Shown piece by piece: positions 33,270 through 42,044 of a DNA stretch of 64,000 nt. The DNA is from Shouchella lonarensis (GTDB lineage Bacteria; Bacillota; Bacilli; Bacillales; Bacillaceae_D): NCBI RefSeq assembly GCF_900096965.1, contig NZ_FMYM01000005.1:124001-188000 (forward strand), written 5' to 3'. Position 1 is the first letter of the stretch, and each line of letters begins with the position of its first letter. Below the pieces are notes generated by a model. It was given only the letters and a program-made list of their open reading frames with translations. It did not search any database and was not told the DNA's origin. The position numbers were made by a program, and so were the translations under genes.

Positions 33270-34199
33270 ATGAAAAAAAGATTATGTACGTTGGTATTTG
33301 CAACAGCACTGCTAAGTGGCTGCACGCTCCCTGGCTTAAGTGGTACAGGCGAGGACGGTGTACGTATCGGTTCGGTAATAAGTACAGAAGCAATGATCTT
33401 ATCACATATGAATCGCTTAATGATTGAAGAATATACAGATATCCCGGTTTCAATTATGAATAATCTTGGGACCTCAGTGGTTGCACATCAAGCGATGGTC
33501 AGTGGTGACATTAATATCTCATCAATGCGTTATACAGGTACAGATATCGCGAGTGTTTTAGGGATGGACGCAATTATGGACCCAGAAGAAGCACTTCGTG
33601 TTGTGCAAGAAGAGCTAGATAAGCGCTACAACCATCAATGGTTTGACTCATATGGTTTTGCAAACACGTATGCTTTTGCTGTTCGTGAAGATTTTGGGGA
33701 AGAACACGGACTGGAGACGATTTCAGATTTAAAAAAGGTTGCAGATGACATTACAGTTGGTGTGGACACATCATGGCTAGATAGAGATGGCGATGGTTAC
33801 GGAGGTTTCCAAGAAGTGTATGGTTTTTCTTTTAATGATAGCAATGTTAGTCCAATGCAAATTGGTCTTGTATATGATGCGGTTGCAAGTGGGAGAAGAG
33901 ATGCGGTGTTAGCGTATTCCACGGATGGCAGAATTGCTGCATATGATTTACGCATTTTAGAAGACGACAAGCAATTCTTTCCCCCTTATGATGCATCAAC
34001 GGTAGTCGACAAAGAATTGTTAGCGCAATATCCAGAGTTGGAAGATGTGCTTGGTCGTTTGTCTGGGAAGATTTCCGTTGCCGAAATGCAACAAATGAAC
34101 TATGAGGCGGACGCAAATTTGAAAGAACCCGCGACTGTCGCCGAAGAATTTTTACAGGCACATAATTATTTCCGTGACGAGGAAGGGGGAGAATCGTAA
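33270..34199 (+). CDS. opuCC: Compatible-solute binding lipoprotein
   Basis: Extracellular substrate-binding subunit, 309 residues. Signal peptide with lipobox LLSGC (Cys18) shows it is lipid-anchored. The OpuAC domain starts GVRIGSVISTEAMILSHM and contains GTSVVAHQAM, RYTGTDI and the aromatic-cage region SYGFANTYAFAVRED; the DSNVSPMQIGLVYDAV and AYSTDGRI segments are also typical. The cage supports quaternary-ammonium substrates. Its stop codon overlaps the opuCD start by one base. Confidence 0.92.
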   Translation: MKKRLCTLVFATALLSGCTLPGLSGTGEDGVRIGSVISTEAMILSHMNRLMIEEYTDIPVSIMNNLGTSVVAHQAMVSGDINISSMRYTGTDIASVLGMDAIMDPEEALRVVQEELDKRYNHQWFDSYGFANTYAFAVREDFGEEHGLETISDLKKVADDITVGVDTSWLDRDGDGYGGFQEVYGFSFNDSNVSPMQIGLVYDAVASGRRDAVLAYSTDGRIAAYDLRILEDDKQFFPPYDASTVVDKELLAQYPELEDVLGRLSGKISVAEMQQMNYEADANLKEPATVAEEFLQAHNYFRDEEGGES

Positions 34200-34882
34200 T
34201 GTGGCAAGAGCTGGTAACGAAGTGGCAAGAGCTAATCGCGTATTATGGACAGAATTATGATTATATATGGTCGCAATTTGTGCAGCATTTTTTAATGGCT
34301 GGTTATGGTGTGTTGTTTGCAGCAATTGTTGCGATTCCTTTAGGGGTTTACATGGCTCGGAAAAAAGTGCTTAGTTCAATTGTGTTTTCGATCACGAATG
34401 TCATCCAAACGATTCCTGCACTGGCATTGTTGTCTGTACTGCTCCTTTTTTTCGGTCTCGGGGCGAATACAGTTGTCATTGCGTTGTTCTTATATTCGTT
34501 GTTACCGATCTTACGTAATACGTATACAGGGATAAAAAATGTCGATGAAGTGCTGTTAGAAAATGGGACAGCGATGGGCATGACGAAGCGTCAAGTATTA
34601 TGGATGGTACAATTACCACTGTCATTTTCTGTTATTTTGGCAGGGTTGCGAACGGCGCTTGTGGTCGCGATTGGTATCACTGCAATTGGCACATTTATTG
34701 GTGCGGGTGGCTTAGGTGACATTATTGTTCGTGGTACAAATGCAAGTGACGGGATGTCAATTGTTTTAGCAGGAGCAATTCCAACAGCATTGATGGCGGT
34801 CATGGCTGATATTGTTTTAGGAGGATTAGAACGTAAATTCTCACCTGTGAAACGTTTGCAAGCAGGTCAAGCCGGGCGCTAA
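34199..34882 (+). CDS. opuCD: Compatible-solute ABC transporter permease
   Basis: Second permease, 227 residues, homologous to OpuCB: VIQTIPALALLSVLLLFF, then [18 protein letters not shown] and NGTAMGMTKRQVLWMVQLP as the ATPase-docking loop, and ITAIGTFIGAGGLGDIIVRG. GGGGGAG precedes the ATG, which shares its first base with the opuCC stop. Last gene of the operon, with a terminator 29 nt beyond. The gene order CA-CB-CC-CD equals B. subtilis opuC and opuB. Confidence 0.92.
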   Translation: MWQELVTKWQELIAYYGQNYDYIWSQFVQHFLMAGYGVLFAAIVAIPLGVYMARKKVLSSIVFSITNVIQTIPALALLSVLLLFFGLGANTVVIALFLYSLLPILRNTYTGIKNVDEVLLENGTAMGMTKRQVLWMVQLPLSFSVILAGLRTALVVAIGITAIGTFIGAGGLGDIIVRGTNASDGMSIVLAGAIPTALMAVMADIVLGGLERKFSPVKRLQAGQAGR

Positions 34883-34910
34883 AAAAGAAAAGGTGAATGT
34901 AGAAATGTTT

Positions 34911-34955
34911 ATTGTCCAAAGTGGTTACGTATTGTAGCCCCTTTGGACAATTTTG
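34911..34955 (+). terminator. Terminator of opuCABCD
   Basis: ATTGTCCAAAG pairs exactly with CTTTGGACAAT around a 19-nt partly paired loop, followed by TTTTG. Confidence 0.88.
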
Positions 34956-35448
34956 TTGACGAGTAGGCACAAAATAAACGCAACAACGACTAAACATTTG
35001 CGAGAAAAATATGATATGATGTTGTTATAAATGAAACTAAACTCGTCTGCATAAAAAGCATAATTTAAGGAACTTTTTTGTTGGACAACCTGTTTAGTTA
35101 CTGTTCGCTAAAGAATCACTTTTAGCATACGTGCCGATCACTGGTCGTGTTGAATTGGATACGGTGTAACAATGCAAGGAATACTAATGATGAATCATTA
35201 CATTGTTCATGAGGAAGTGGCTTTTTTACATATTCACCTACAACTTAGCATATAGGCGAGAGAAAACATAATGAAATGGGCATTAAAAAGGGCGAAAGCC
35301 ACACGGAAAAAAGGGCTAACATGATGAACCATCTTGCGCCTTGCTACATACCGTATCGTATGAAATGCATTCTGAATAGACCTGATGACACCAGGCATTG
35401 TGTGCATGTGATGAGAAAGTCAATGCCAATGATTGGTACACCCAAGAG
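34956..35448. other. Gene-free stretch of about 490 bp before ypbH
   Basis: No convincing coding frame. It holds overlapping TATGAT boxes at 35010-35020 that could be -10 elements, a nested hairpin at about 35169-35211 (AACAATG...CATTGTT enclosing AATGAT/ATCATT), and a possible 17-codon reading frame MKWALKRAKATRKKGLT at 35270-35323 without a clear ribosome site. If transcription begins near 35030 ypbH would have a leader of over 400 nt. No known riboswitch or T-box signature seen. Confidence 0.5.
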
Positions 35449-35462
35449 AAGGAGGGGAAGGC

Positions 35463-36074
35463 ATGCGATTAGAGCGCTTGGCAAATGACAAGTTCAAGGT
35501 TTTTTTAACCTATGATGATATGAATGAACGAGGAATTACAAAGGAGGACTTATGGCAAGATGTCCCTAAAGTACATGACTTGTTTCGTGATATGATGATG
35601 GAAGCTGATGATGAGCTCGGATTTAAAATTGATGGTCCAATCGCTGTTGAAGTATTTGCAATGCCAGCCCAAGGAATGGTATTTATTATTTCAAAAGAAG
35701 GTTATTCCGATGAGTTTATGTTTGACGATGCGGATGACTTTGACAGTGGCTATATTGAAATGCAAGTGACAGTGGATGAAACAGATGAAATTTTTTATGA
35801 GTTCTCTTCAATGGAAGATGTGATTGGATTGGCGGCACGCTTAACAGCAATTGGTATGACAGGTGGACGATTATATACATTTAACAATCGATTTTTTTTA
35901 AAATTTGTTACTGAAGCGATGAATGAAACGATCGAAGCGGCGTTGATTGCGATGTTAGCCGAATTCGGTGATCCTTCCACAATATCTTTTCACCGCGTCG
36001 AGGAATATGGCAAAATTTTAATGGAGGAACGTGCAATGGCACAAGTGTACCATTACTTTCACGGAAAGAAATAG
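35463..36074 (+). CDS. ypbH: MecA/YpbH adaptor protein
   Basis: Adaptor that delivers substrates to the ClpCP protease; MecA does so with ComK, and the paralogue YpbH (MecB) acts in sporulation and competence control. The 203-residue protein starts MRLERLANDKFKVFLTYDDMNERGITKEDLW, which matches YpbH closely, and has the C-terminal ClpC-binding half (GRLYTFNNRFFLKF...EYGKILMEERAM). ATG 35463 has AAGGAGGGG 6-8 nt upstream. In B. subtilis it lies near gudB, as it does here, with a two-component operon inserted between them. Confidence 0.9.
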   Translation: MRLERLANDKFKVFLTYDDMNERGITKEDLWQDVPKVHDLFRDMMMEADDELGFKIDGPIAVEVFAMPAQGMVFIISKEGYSDEFMFDDADDFDSGYIEMQVTVDETDEIFYEFSSMEDVIGLAARLTAIGMTGGRLYTFNNRFFLKFVTEAMNETIEAALIAMLAEFGDPSTISFHRVEEYGKILMEERAMAQVYHYFHGKK

Positions 36075-36156
36075 TACACGAGCGAACATCTTTTAATGCT
36101 TGTAATTACATTCGAAAATATATCTTAAAAACATCGTTGTTTAGTGGGGGATACGT

Positions 36157-36861
36157 ATGTCAGTTTTACTTATTGAAGATGATTCGGCTATTGCAGGAAT
36201 TATACAAGAGTATTTACGACGAGAAGGACTATCTGTTATTTGGTGTGATGATGGATTAAAAGGTTATCACACTTTCTTAGATGAGTGTGTGCAACTTGTC
36301 ATCGTTGATTTGATGTTGCCATACATGGATGGTTTTACGTTATGTAGCCGTTTTCGCGCACATTCAAATGTCCCAATTATTGTTGTGAGCGCAAAGCAAG
36401 GTGATTTTGACAAGTTGCATAGTTTTGATCTTGGGGTAGACGATTATGTTACAAAACCATTTAGTCCATTAGAGTTGCTTGCACGTGTGAAAGCGCAATT
36501 GCGTCGTCATCATCATTCTTCTAATACAAGTATGCCCAATTTTAAAAATGAGGCACCACTTTCTTTTGCAGATATAACAATTGATCGCAGGGGTTGTCGT
36601 GTTTTAGTTAATGGACAACCTTTGTCTTTCACATTAAAGGAATACGAGTTGTTTTTGTATTTGGCTGAAAATCCAGGGAAGACATTTACAAAAGAAGCGT
36701 TGTATCAACATATTTGGCATGAAGACAGCGTGGACATACGAACGGTGACGGTACATATTAAAAACATTCGTCATAAAGTGAGCGATGGGAAAAGGCGTCC
36801 AAAGTATATTGAGACTGTGTGGGGAGTAGGGTACAAATTTATAGGACATGAGAAAAAATGA
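36157..36861 (+). CDS. OmpR-family response regulator
   Basis: A 234-residue DNA-binding regulator. Receiver domain 1-115: acidic pocket EDD (7-9), phospho-acceptor D51 in IVDLMLPYMDGF, T/S in VVSAKQ and K102-type lysine in YVTKPFSP. A winged-helix domain follows (about 135-232: LKEYELFLYLAENPGKTFTKEAL, RTVTVHIKNIRHKV, YIETVWGVGYKFI). Its stop overlaps the kinase start by 4 nt. The target genes are not evident; the operon's own lipoprotein gene is one candidate. Confidence 0.93.
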   Translation: MSVLLIEDDSAIAGIIQEYLRREGLSVIWCDDGLKGYHTFLDECVQLVIVDLMLPYMDGFTLCSRFRAHSNVPIIVVSAKQGDFDKLHSFDLGVDDYVTKPFSPLELLARVKAQLRRHHHSSNTSMPNFKNEAPLSFADITIDRRGCRVLVNGQPLSFTLKEYELFLYLAENPGKTFTKEALYQHIWHEDSVDIRTVTVHIKNIRHKVSDGKRRPKYIETVWGVGYKFIGHEKK

Positions 36862-38300
36862 AGTTACGTGGGCAGCTAAATATGTTGCTATTACTTATGG
36901 CAGTCATTCCTTTCTTCGCCACATTTTTATTTTCGTTGCAAGTAGAAAAATTGATTGATGATCAGTCGGACACATTGATGTCCTCCATGATTACTGCTAA
37001 GAGTGTAGGGAAAGCGTTAAGCCGCTTTCCAAGTGTGTTCTTGGATAAAGAAAAAAGCATGTCTTTTATTCATGATAAAAAAAAGGAAGACATGGATATT
37101 GCATTATATAGCAAAGACCGTACGTTAATTTATGACTCTGACACGTCACAAAAACAGCAACGACATTTTACCCCGCAACGTATGATGCGTGATTTATACA
37201 AGTTCCATTCAGACAACACAACACAAGTGTATAAAGAACCTATTTTTCATGAGGATGAAATTGTTGGGTTCTTCGAGCTCCGCTTCCATCAACAGAGTAT
37301 TAAAAAGGATACATTGGAAGTATACCTTATCTCTGCAGCCTTTTTCTTATTAGTTGTGGCAGCGACGTTATTTTTTGTTCAATATTGGTTTAAAAGAAAT
37401 ATGTTGCGTCCTTTTGCACTGATGCAACAGGAGATGGAGGAAATTGGATTCCGGAAGCAAAAGGTCATATCTAAGCCAAAACGTCGTCGTACACGCACAG
37501 AAGTAGCGCAACTCATGCACGATTTTACCACGATGAGCGCGAGGTTAAAGATCGCTTCTGAGCAACAAAAAAAGGCTGAAGAAAATCAGCGTCGATTTAT
37601 TGGTGCCATCTCACATGATTTACGTACCCCATTAACATCGATACGCGCTTATGCAGAAGGGATGCTCGTTCACGACGAACAACGTGAAGCTTATGCAGAT
37701 GTCATTTTAGCTAAGACGACACATATGCAGCGACTTGTTGATGATTTACTCGTTTATTCACAAATTAAATCCACAAGCTTTTCTCTTTCCGAAAAGCTCG
37801 TCGATGGGGAAGAACTGGCGGAAGTATTGTTTGATGGTTACAAAGAGCAGTGGGCAGAATTTAGATTTGAAATAAGTTTTTTCATTACGCCATGTGAATT
37901 GTATGCAGATGTTGATCGTTTAGTTCAAGTCATTGATAATTTAGTAACAAATGCGGTGCGCTATTCCTCGAGAGGTGGGGTAATTAAACTTTGTGCGACA
38001 AATCAACGTGAAGCGTTGCCTACATATCTTTCGGAGAAAAAAGAAGGGTTGTATTTTTTTGTGGAAGATGAAGGAAAAGGCATCCCACTTGATGCGCAAA
38101 AACACTTATTTGATTCATTTTATCAAGTAGAAACAGCACGCCAGCAAACGCCTGGAACGGGTATTGGACTAGGTCTTGCAATATGTAAAGAACTTGTCGA
38201 ACAACATGGCGGTGAGATTGGTGTGAAATCTACAGTAGCAGGTGGAAGTACGTTTTATTTTATGTTACCGTGTACCATTTTAAGGGAGGATTTTGTATGA
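36858..38300 (+). CDS. Membrane sensor histidine kinase
   Basis: A 480-residue sensor with two transmembrane helices (about 7-27 and 154-176) flanking an extracellular domain of roughly 125 residues, a HAMP-like linker (PFALMQQEMEEIGF), phospho-acceptor H253 in GAISHDLRTPLTSIRAYAEGM and an HATPase domain (NLVTNAVRYSSRGG, EDEGKGIPLDAQ, GIGLGLAICKELVEQHGG). It is cotranscribed with the response regulator and with the lipoprotein gene that overlaps its stop by 4 nt, so the lipoprotein may feed into or be controlled by this signal path. Stimulus unknown. Confidence 0.92.
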   Translation: MKLRGQLNMLLLLMAVIPFFATFLFSLQVEKLIDDQSDTLMSSMITAKSVGKALSRFPSVFLDKEKSMSFIHDKKKEDMDIALYSKDRTLIYDSDTSQKQQRHFTPQRMMRDLYKFHSDNTTQVYKEPIFHEDEIVGFFELRFHQQSIKKDTLEVYLISAAFFLLVVAATLFFVQYWFKRNMLRPFALMQQEMEEIGFRKQKVISKPKRRRTRTEVAQLMHDFTTMSARLKIASEQQKKAEENQRRFIGAISHDLRTPLTSIRAYAEGMLVHDEQREAYADVILAKTTHMQRLVDDLLVYSQIKSTSFSLSEKLVDGEELAEVLFDGYKEQWAEFRFEISFFITPCELYADVDRLVQVIDNLVTNAVRYSSRGGVIKLCATNQREALPTYLSEKKEGLYFFVEDEGKGIPLDAQKHLFDSFYQVETARQQTPGTGIGLGLAICKELVEQHGGEIGVKSTVAGGSTFYFMLPCTILREDFV

Positions 38301-39328
38301 GGAAAATGTGGGTGTCTGTTATTAGTTTAATGATTGGAACGTTATTAGCGGGGTGTGAGGCTGCACTTGTAAAACCAGAAGACATTATACGTGAAGCGTT
38401 GGAGGGAGAAGAGCAGCCAGTTGCATACGAGGCGGAAACGTTTCACGACGAAGGTTTCACGGAAAAGATACTTGTGAATACGAACGGGGATATGCGTCAG
38501 GATTTTTATATGGGAAGTATTCCTACACAAAGCCATATTTATCGTGGCGATACAATGTATGAACTTGATTATGAGGGAAAAACGATCATTGAAAAAGAAA
38601 GTGATGGTAGTAATACAAAACACTTGCCACTAAAAAGGTTGACAACGACGATAGATCAATTAGCGGATACACATACGATGGAAGTAACAAACGGTGAAAA
38701 ATATTTAGAACGCGATGTCCATCACCTTATTTTTGAACCAAAAGAAGAAGGGGATATGCGAGCTGAATATTGGGTAGATAAAGAAACATTCATTATTTTA
38801 CGTGAAGTCATTGAAAATGAGTTTGAGGCATATGAAATGACTACCAAGTTTCTACGCTTAGATGTGAATGTTACTGATAGTGATTTTGAGTTAGGTGACA
38901 CCAGTGGATTAGAACAATTGGTCGCAAAAGAATATATTCCTTTGGAAGAAATTCCAGATTTTTTTGATCAGCCAGTTTGGTTACCGGACCATGAATTAAA
39001 TAATTGGGAGATAGTCGGCACTTTTATTAAATACAAAGGAGTAGGTTCAGAAGACTCCGTTGTTGTCAATTATGTTGATGATGGGGATAGGGAGTTCGTT
39101 TTCGAAGTAGACCGGAATTTACACAGGGTTCAATGGGAACCTGAGATTTACTCGGAAGAAACAGCACGTGATGTAATGATTAGAATGAGTTGGGAACCAT
39201 CAGCTCATCAAGCAGTTTGGATAGAAAATGATTTGCGTTATGATTTGTTTACACAACAAGATTGGGCTCGAGACGATGCGATTCGCGTAATTGAATCAAT
39301 GACGGTGCTTGAGGTGGAGTCAGACTAG
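38297..39328 (+). CDS. LolA-like lipoprotein of a two-component operon
   Basis: A 343-residue exported protein. Signal peptide with lipobox LLAGC (Cys near 18). Residues about 25-210 look like the LolA/RseB-type fold (repeated strands: EAETFHDEGFTEKILVNTNGDMRQDFY, HIYRGDTMYELDYEGKTIIE, AEYWVDKETFIILREVI), and residues about 210-340 like a DUF4367-type domain (LPDHELNNWEIVGTF, VVVNYVDDGDREF, VWIENDLRYDL). The fold names are inferred from pattern, not from a search. ATG 38297 overlaps the kinase stop, with GGGAGGA 6 nt upstream. It may bind lipids or unfolded envelope proteins and modulate the kinase. Confidence 0.75.
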   Translation: MRKMWVSVISLMIGTLLAGCEAALVKPEDIIREALEGEEQPVAYEAETFHDEGFTEKILVNTNGDMRQDFYMGSIPTQSHIYRGDTMYELDYEGKTIIEKESDGSNTKHLPLKRLTTTIDQLADTHTMEVTNGEKYLERDVHHLIFEPKEEGDMRAEYWVDKETFIILREVIENEFEAYEMTTKFLRLDVNVTDSDFELGDTSGLEQLVAKEYIPLEEIPDFFDQPVWLPDHELNNWEIVGTFIKYKGVGSEDSVVVNYVDDGDREFVFEVDRNLHRVQWEPEIYSEETARDVMIRMSWEPSAHQAVWIENDLRYDLFTQQDWARDDAIRVIESMTVLEVESD

Positions 39329-39449
39329 AAATTTGTCGATTTCCTAAAAAAATAGTGGCAAATTTGATCATCTTTCTTTATGATAGAGATGATAATAAAA
39401 CTTTGCCGCAAAAAAAGCGACGGAGACACTTTCAGAGGTGAAAAAGAAC

Positions 39450-40712
39450 ATGGATGAAGACAAAAGTAAAGTCGACAAACTCGACGTGCTTTCTTCGACA
39501 CAATCAATCATACATAAGGCGCTGAGTAAGTTAGGTTACCCAGAAGAAATGTATGAACTATTAAAAGAACCGATTCGGATGATGACCGTACGTATCCCGG
39601 TGCGTATGGATGATGGCTCAACGAAAATCTTTACAGGTTACCGGGCGCAACATAATGATGCTGTTGGACCGACGAAAGGTGGCGTTCGCTTCCATCCTCA
39701 AGTGACAGAAAAAGAAGTGAAGGCGCTGTCAATTTGGATGAGCTTGAAAGCAGGCATTGTCAATCTGCCATATGGTGGTGGGAAAGGCGGGATTGTATGT
39801 GATCCGCGTCATATGTCTTTTCGTGAAGTAGAGCGTTTAAGTCGCGGTTACGTACGCGCGATCAGTCAAATTGTTGGACCGACAAAAGACATTCCTGCGC
39901 CGGATGTACTCACAAATTCACAAATTATGGCTTGGATGTTAGATGAGTATAGCCGCATTCGTGAATTTGACTCACCGAACTTTATTACAGGAAAACCACT
40001 TGTTTTAGGGGGATCTCATGGTCGTGAGTCGGCGACGGCAAAAGGTGTAACGATTTGCATGATGGAAGCTGCGAAGAAAAAAGGCATTGACATGACCGGA
40101 GCAAAGGTCATTATTCAAGGTTTTGGCAACGCGGGTAGTTTCTTGGCAAAATTTATGGCAGATGCTGGCACGCGTGTTGTAGGTATTTCTGATGCTTATG
40201 GGGCTTTGTATGATGAGGATGGCTTAGATATAGATTATTTACTTGATCGACGAGATAGCTTTGGAACAGTGACAAAATTGTTCAAGGATACCATCACGAA
40301 TGAAGAACTACTTGAAAAAGAATGTGACATTCTCGTCCCAGCGGCAATTGAAAATCAAATTACGTCGCGTAATGCAGCAAATATTAAGGCATCCATTGTG
40401 GTTGAAGCTGCAAACGGGCCAACGACGCTGGAGGCAACGAAAATCTTATCTGAACGTGGCGTGCTGCTTGTCCCTGATGTACTGGCAAGTGCGGGGGGTG
40501 TGACGGTCTCATATTTTGAATGGGTTCAAAACAACCAAGGATATTATTGGACAGATGAAGAAGTAGAAGGCAAGTTGCGCACGGTACTTGTGGAAGCGTT
40601 TGAAAATATTTATGATTTGTCTGTACGCCGGAAAGTGGACATGAGGTTAGCTGCGTACATGATTGGTGTCAGGCGAATGGCGGAGGCTTCTCGTTTCCGG
40701 GGATGGGTGTGA
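39450..40712 (+). CDS. gudB: NAD-specific glutamate dehydrogenase
   Basis: Oxidatively deaminates glutamate to 2-oxoglutarate, allowing glutamate catabolism. The 420-residue enzyme has the substrate lysine in PYGGGKGGI, the catalytic aspartate in KDIPAPDVLTN, and the Rossmann motif VIIQGFGNAGSFLAKFM. It matches GudB/RocG of Bacillus. Start ATG 39450 (AGAGGTG 9 nt upstream) rather than GTG 39438. I see no duplication in the active-site region such as the one that inactivates GudB in laboratory B. subtilis. Immediately after its stop begins a heptad-repeat tract, then a terminator. Confidence 0.93.
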   Translation: MDEDKSKVDKLDVLSSTQSIIHKALSKLGYPEEMYELLKEPIRMMTVRIPVRMDDGSTKIFTGYRAQHNDAVGPTKGGVRFHPQVTEKEVKALSIWMSLKAGIVNLPYGGGKGGIVCDPRHMSFREVERLSRGYVRAISQIVGPTKDIPAPDVLTNSQIMAWMLDEYSRIREFDSPNFITGKPLVLGGSHGRESATAKGVTICMMEAAKKKGIDMTGAKVIIQGFGNAGSFLAKFMADAGTRVVGISDAYGALYDEDGLDIDYLLDRRDSFGTVTKLFKDTITNEELLEKECDILVPAAIENQITSRNAANIKASIVVEAANGPTTLEATKILSERGVLLVPDVLASAGGVTVSYFEWVQNNQGYYWTDEEVEGKLRTVLVEAFENIYDLSVRRKVDMRLAAYMIGVRRMAEASRFRGWV

Positions 40713-40740
40713 AGTCGGAGATTAGAATCCGGAGTTCGGA
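40713..40740 (+). repeat. Degenerate 7-bp tandem repeat, tract A
   Basis: Four heptads in register directly after the gudB stop: AGTCGGA, GATTAGA, ATCCGGA, GTTCGGA. On the complementary strand each unit starts TCC/TCT, the same family as the tracts at 40866-40954 and 56980-57021. Confidence 0.6.
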
Positions 40741-40743
40741 CTG

Positions 40744-40771
40744 AAAGCTTATTCCATAGAAAAGGCTTTTT
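40744..40771 (+). terminator. Probable terminator of gudB
   Basis: AAAGCTT pairs with AAGGCTTT (one G-U) around an 11-nt loop, ending in TTTT. A modest stem, but well placed. Confidence 0.6.
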
Positions 40772-40823
40772 AAAATACGATCGGTCTTGCCTATGACAGA
40801 GAAATGCTATATTCTGGATTGGA

Positions 40824-40860
40824 AAGCCCTTGTCCAAGTGGTTGACTTGGGCAGGGGCTT
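40824..40860 (+). other. Strong hairpin without U-tract in the ypdA leader
   Basis: A 15-bp stem (AAGCCCTTGTCCAAG with CTTGGGCAGGGGCTT; two G-U pairs, no mismatch) and a 7-nt loop. A TGCTATATT box (40806-40813) just before it may be an extended -10. Not followed by T's, so not a standard terminator; perhaps a leader structure. Confidence 0.6.
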
Positions 40861-40865
40861 CACGG

Positions 40866-40954
40866 TTCCAGAGGTCGGAAACAAGTGTGAAGGCATATTC
40901 GCAGTTTTGAGTGGTTACGGTTCTGACTTCTGGTGACGGATCTCTGTATTCTGG
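40866..40954 (+). repeat. Degenerate 7-bp repeat, tract B (two inverted parts)
   Basis: Left part 40866-40879 (TTCCAGA, GGTCGGA). Right part 40913-40954 (GGTTACG, GTTCTGA, CTTCTGG, TGACGGA, TCTCTGT, ATTCTGG). The left runs opposite to the right, so CCAGAGGTCGGAA (40868-40880) can pair with TTCTGACTTCTGG (40921-40933) with two G-U pairs. The tract ends at the ypdA ribosome site. Confidence 0.6.
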
Positions 40955-40970
40955 AACAGGAGGTGACTGT

Positions 40971-41957
40971 ATGTATGACGTAGAAGTCGTTGTGATTGGT
41001 GGCGGGCCATGTGGATTAGCAGCAGCGATTGCTTGTCAAGAACAAGGTTTATCTGTTATCGTCATTGAAAAAGGAAATGTGGCAAATGCGATTTACCATT
41101 ATCCAACCCATCAAACATTTTTTAGTACAAGTGAACGGTTGGAGATTGGTGATGTCCCGTTTATTATTGAACAACGAAAACCACGGCGGAATCAAGCGCT
41201 TGTTTATTATCGACAAGTGGTTGCTCGGAAAGGGCTATGTGTGCACACATATGAACAAGTGCAAGCTGTCTCCAAATTATCGGCTCACAAATTTCAAGTG
41301 ACAACATCAAAAGCATCATACGTCACAAAATACGTGATTGTAGCCACGGGTTATTATGACCGTCCGAATTTAATGGAGATCCCAGGAGAAGACAGTCCAC
41401 ATGTATTTCATTATTTTAAAGAGGCGCATCCTTATTTCCGTCAAGATGTGGTTGTGATTGGTGGCAAAAACTCTGCTGTTGATGCAGTATTAGAGTTGGA
41501 AAAGGCAGGGGCTCGAGTGACAATGCTTTACCGTGGAGAAGATTATTCAGCTAGCATTAAGCCTTGGATCTTACCTGAGCTTGAAGCGCTAGTAAGAAAT
41601 GGACAAGTGACAGTGGTGTTTCAAGCCACTGTTAATAAAATCACATCTGATAAGGTATATTACGAGGTGAACGGGGAGAAAGAAAGTGTTTCTGCTAATT
41701 TTGTTTTTGCGATGACAGGTTATCGCCCTGATCATATGTTTTTGCGTACCCTTGGTGTAGAAGTAGACGAAGCAACGGGACGACCATTGTTTGATCCGGA
41801 AACGATGGAAACGAATGTGGATAATATTTACATTGCTGGCGTTATTGCTGCAGGAAACAATGCAAACGAGATTTTTATTGAAAATGGGCGGTTACACGGT
41901 CATTTGATTGCAGCTGCAATCCATGAATTGGAATCTGGAAACCGGAAAACAGAGTGA
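40971..41957 (+). CDS. ypdA: YpdA-type bacillithiol disulfide reductase
   Basis: FAD/NADPH-dependent oxidoreductase that regenerates bacillithiol from its disulfide in Firmicutes. The 328-residue protein has the FAD motif VVVIGGGPCGLAAAIA at the N-terminus with its conserved cysteine after GGGP, the typical YHYPTHQTFFSTSERLEIGDVPF, and a second Rossmann motif VVIGGKNSAVDAVLELEKAGA. It lacks the CxxC of thioredoxin reductases, as YpdA proteins do. ATG 40971 has AGGAGGTG 5 nt upstream. In B. subtilis ypdA also follows gudB. Confidence 0.9.
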   Translation: MYDVEVVVIGGGPCGLAAAIACQEQGLSVIVIEKGNVANAIYHYPTHQTFFSTSERLEIGDVPFIIEQRKPRRNQALVYYRQVVARKGLCVHTYEQVQAVSKLSAHKFQVTTSKASYVTKYVIVATGYYDRPNLMEIPGEDSPHVFHYFKEAHPYFRQDVVVIGGKNSAVDAVLELEKAGARVTMLYRGEDYSASIKPWILPELEALVRNGQVTVVFQATVNKITSDKVYYEVNGEKESVSANFVFAMTGYRPDHMFLRTLGVEVDEATGRPLFDPETMETNVDNIYIAGVIAAGNNANEIFIENGRLHGHLIAAAIHELESGNRKTE

Positions 41958-42044
41958 AATTAGATTTAAGGAAGAAAATATGCAGTTCAGTCGCCGTTTT
42001 GACCTCCGGCAATTGAACGTTACATCTGAATGGAGTGACTGTCC

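Noticed and set aside
35276-35488. 70-codon plus-strand frame overlapping the start of ypbH
   Set aside because: No ribosome site, random-looking composition and out-of-frame overlap with the well-supported ypbH start.
41960-42044. A third heptad-repeat tract before the asparaginase gene
   Set aside because: Some TTCAGT/TCTGAA-like words occur, but they do not stay in a 7-bp register.
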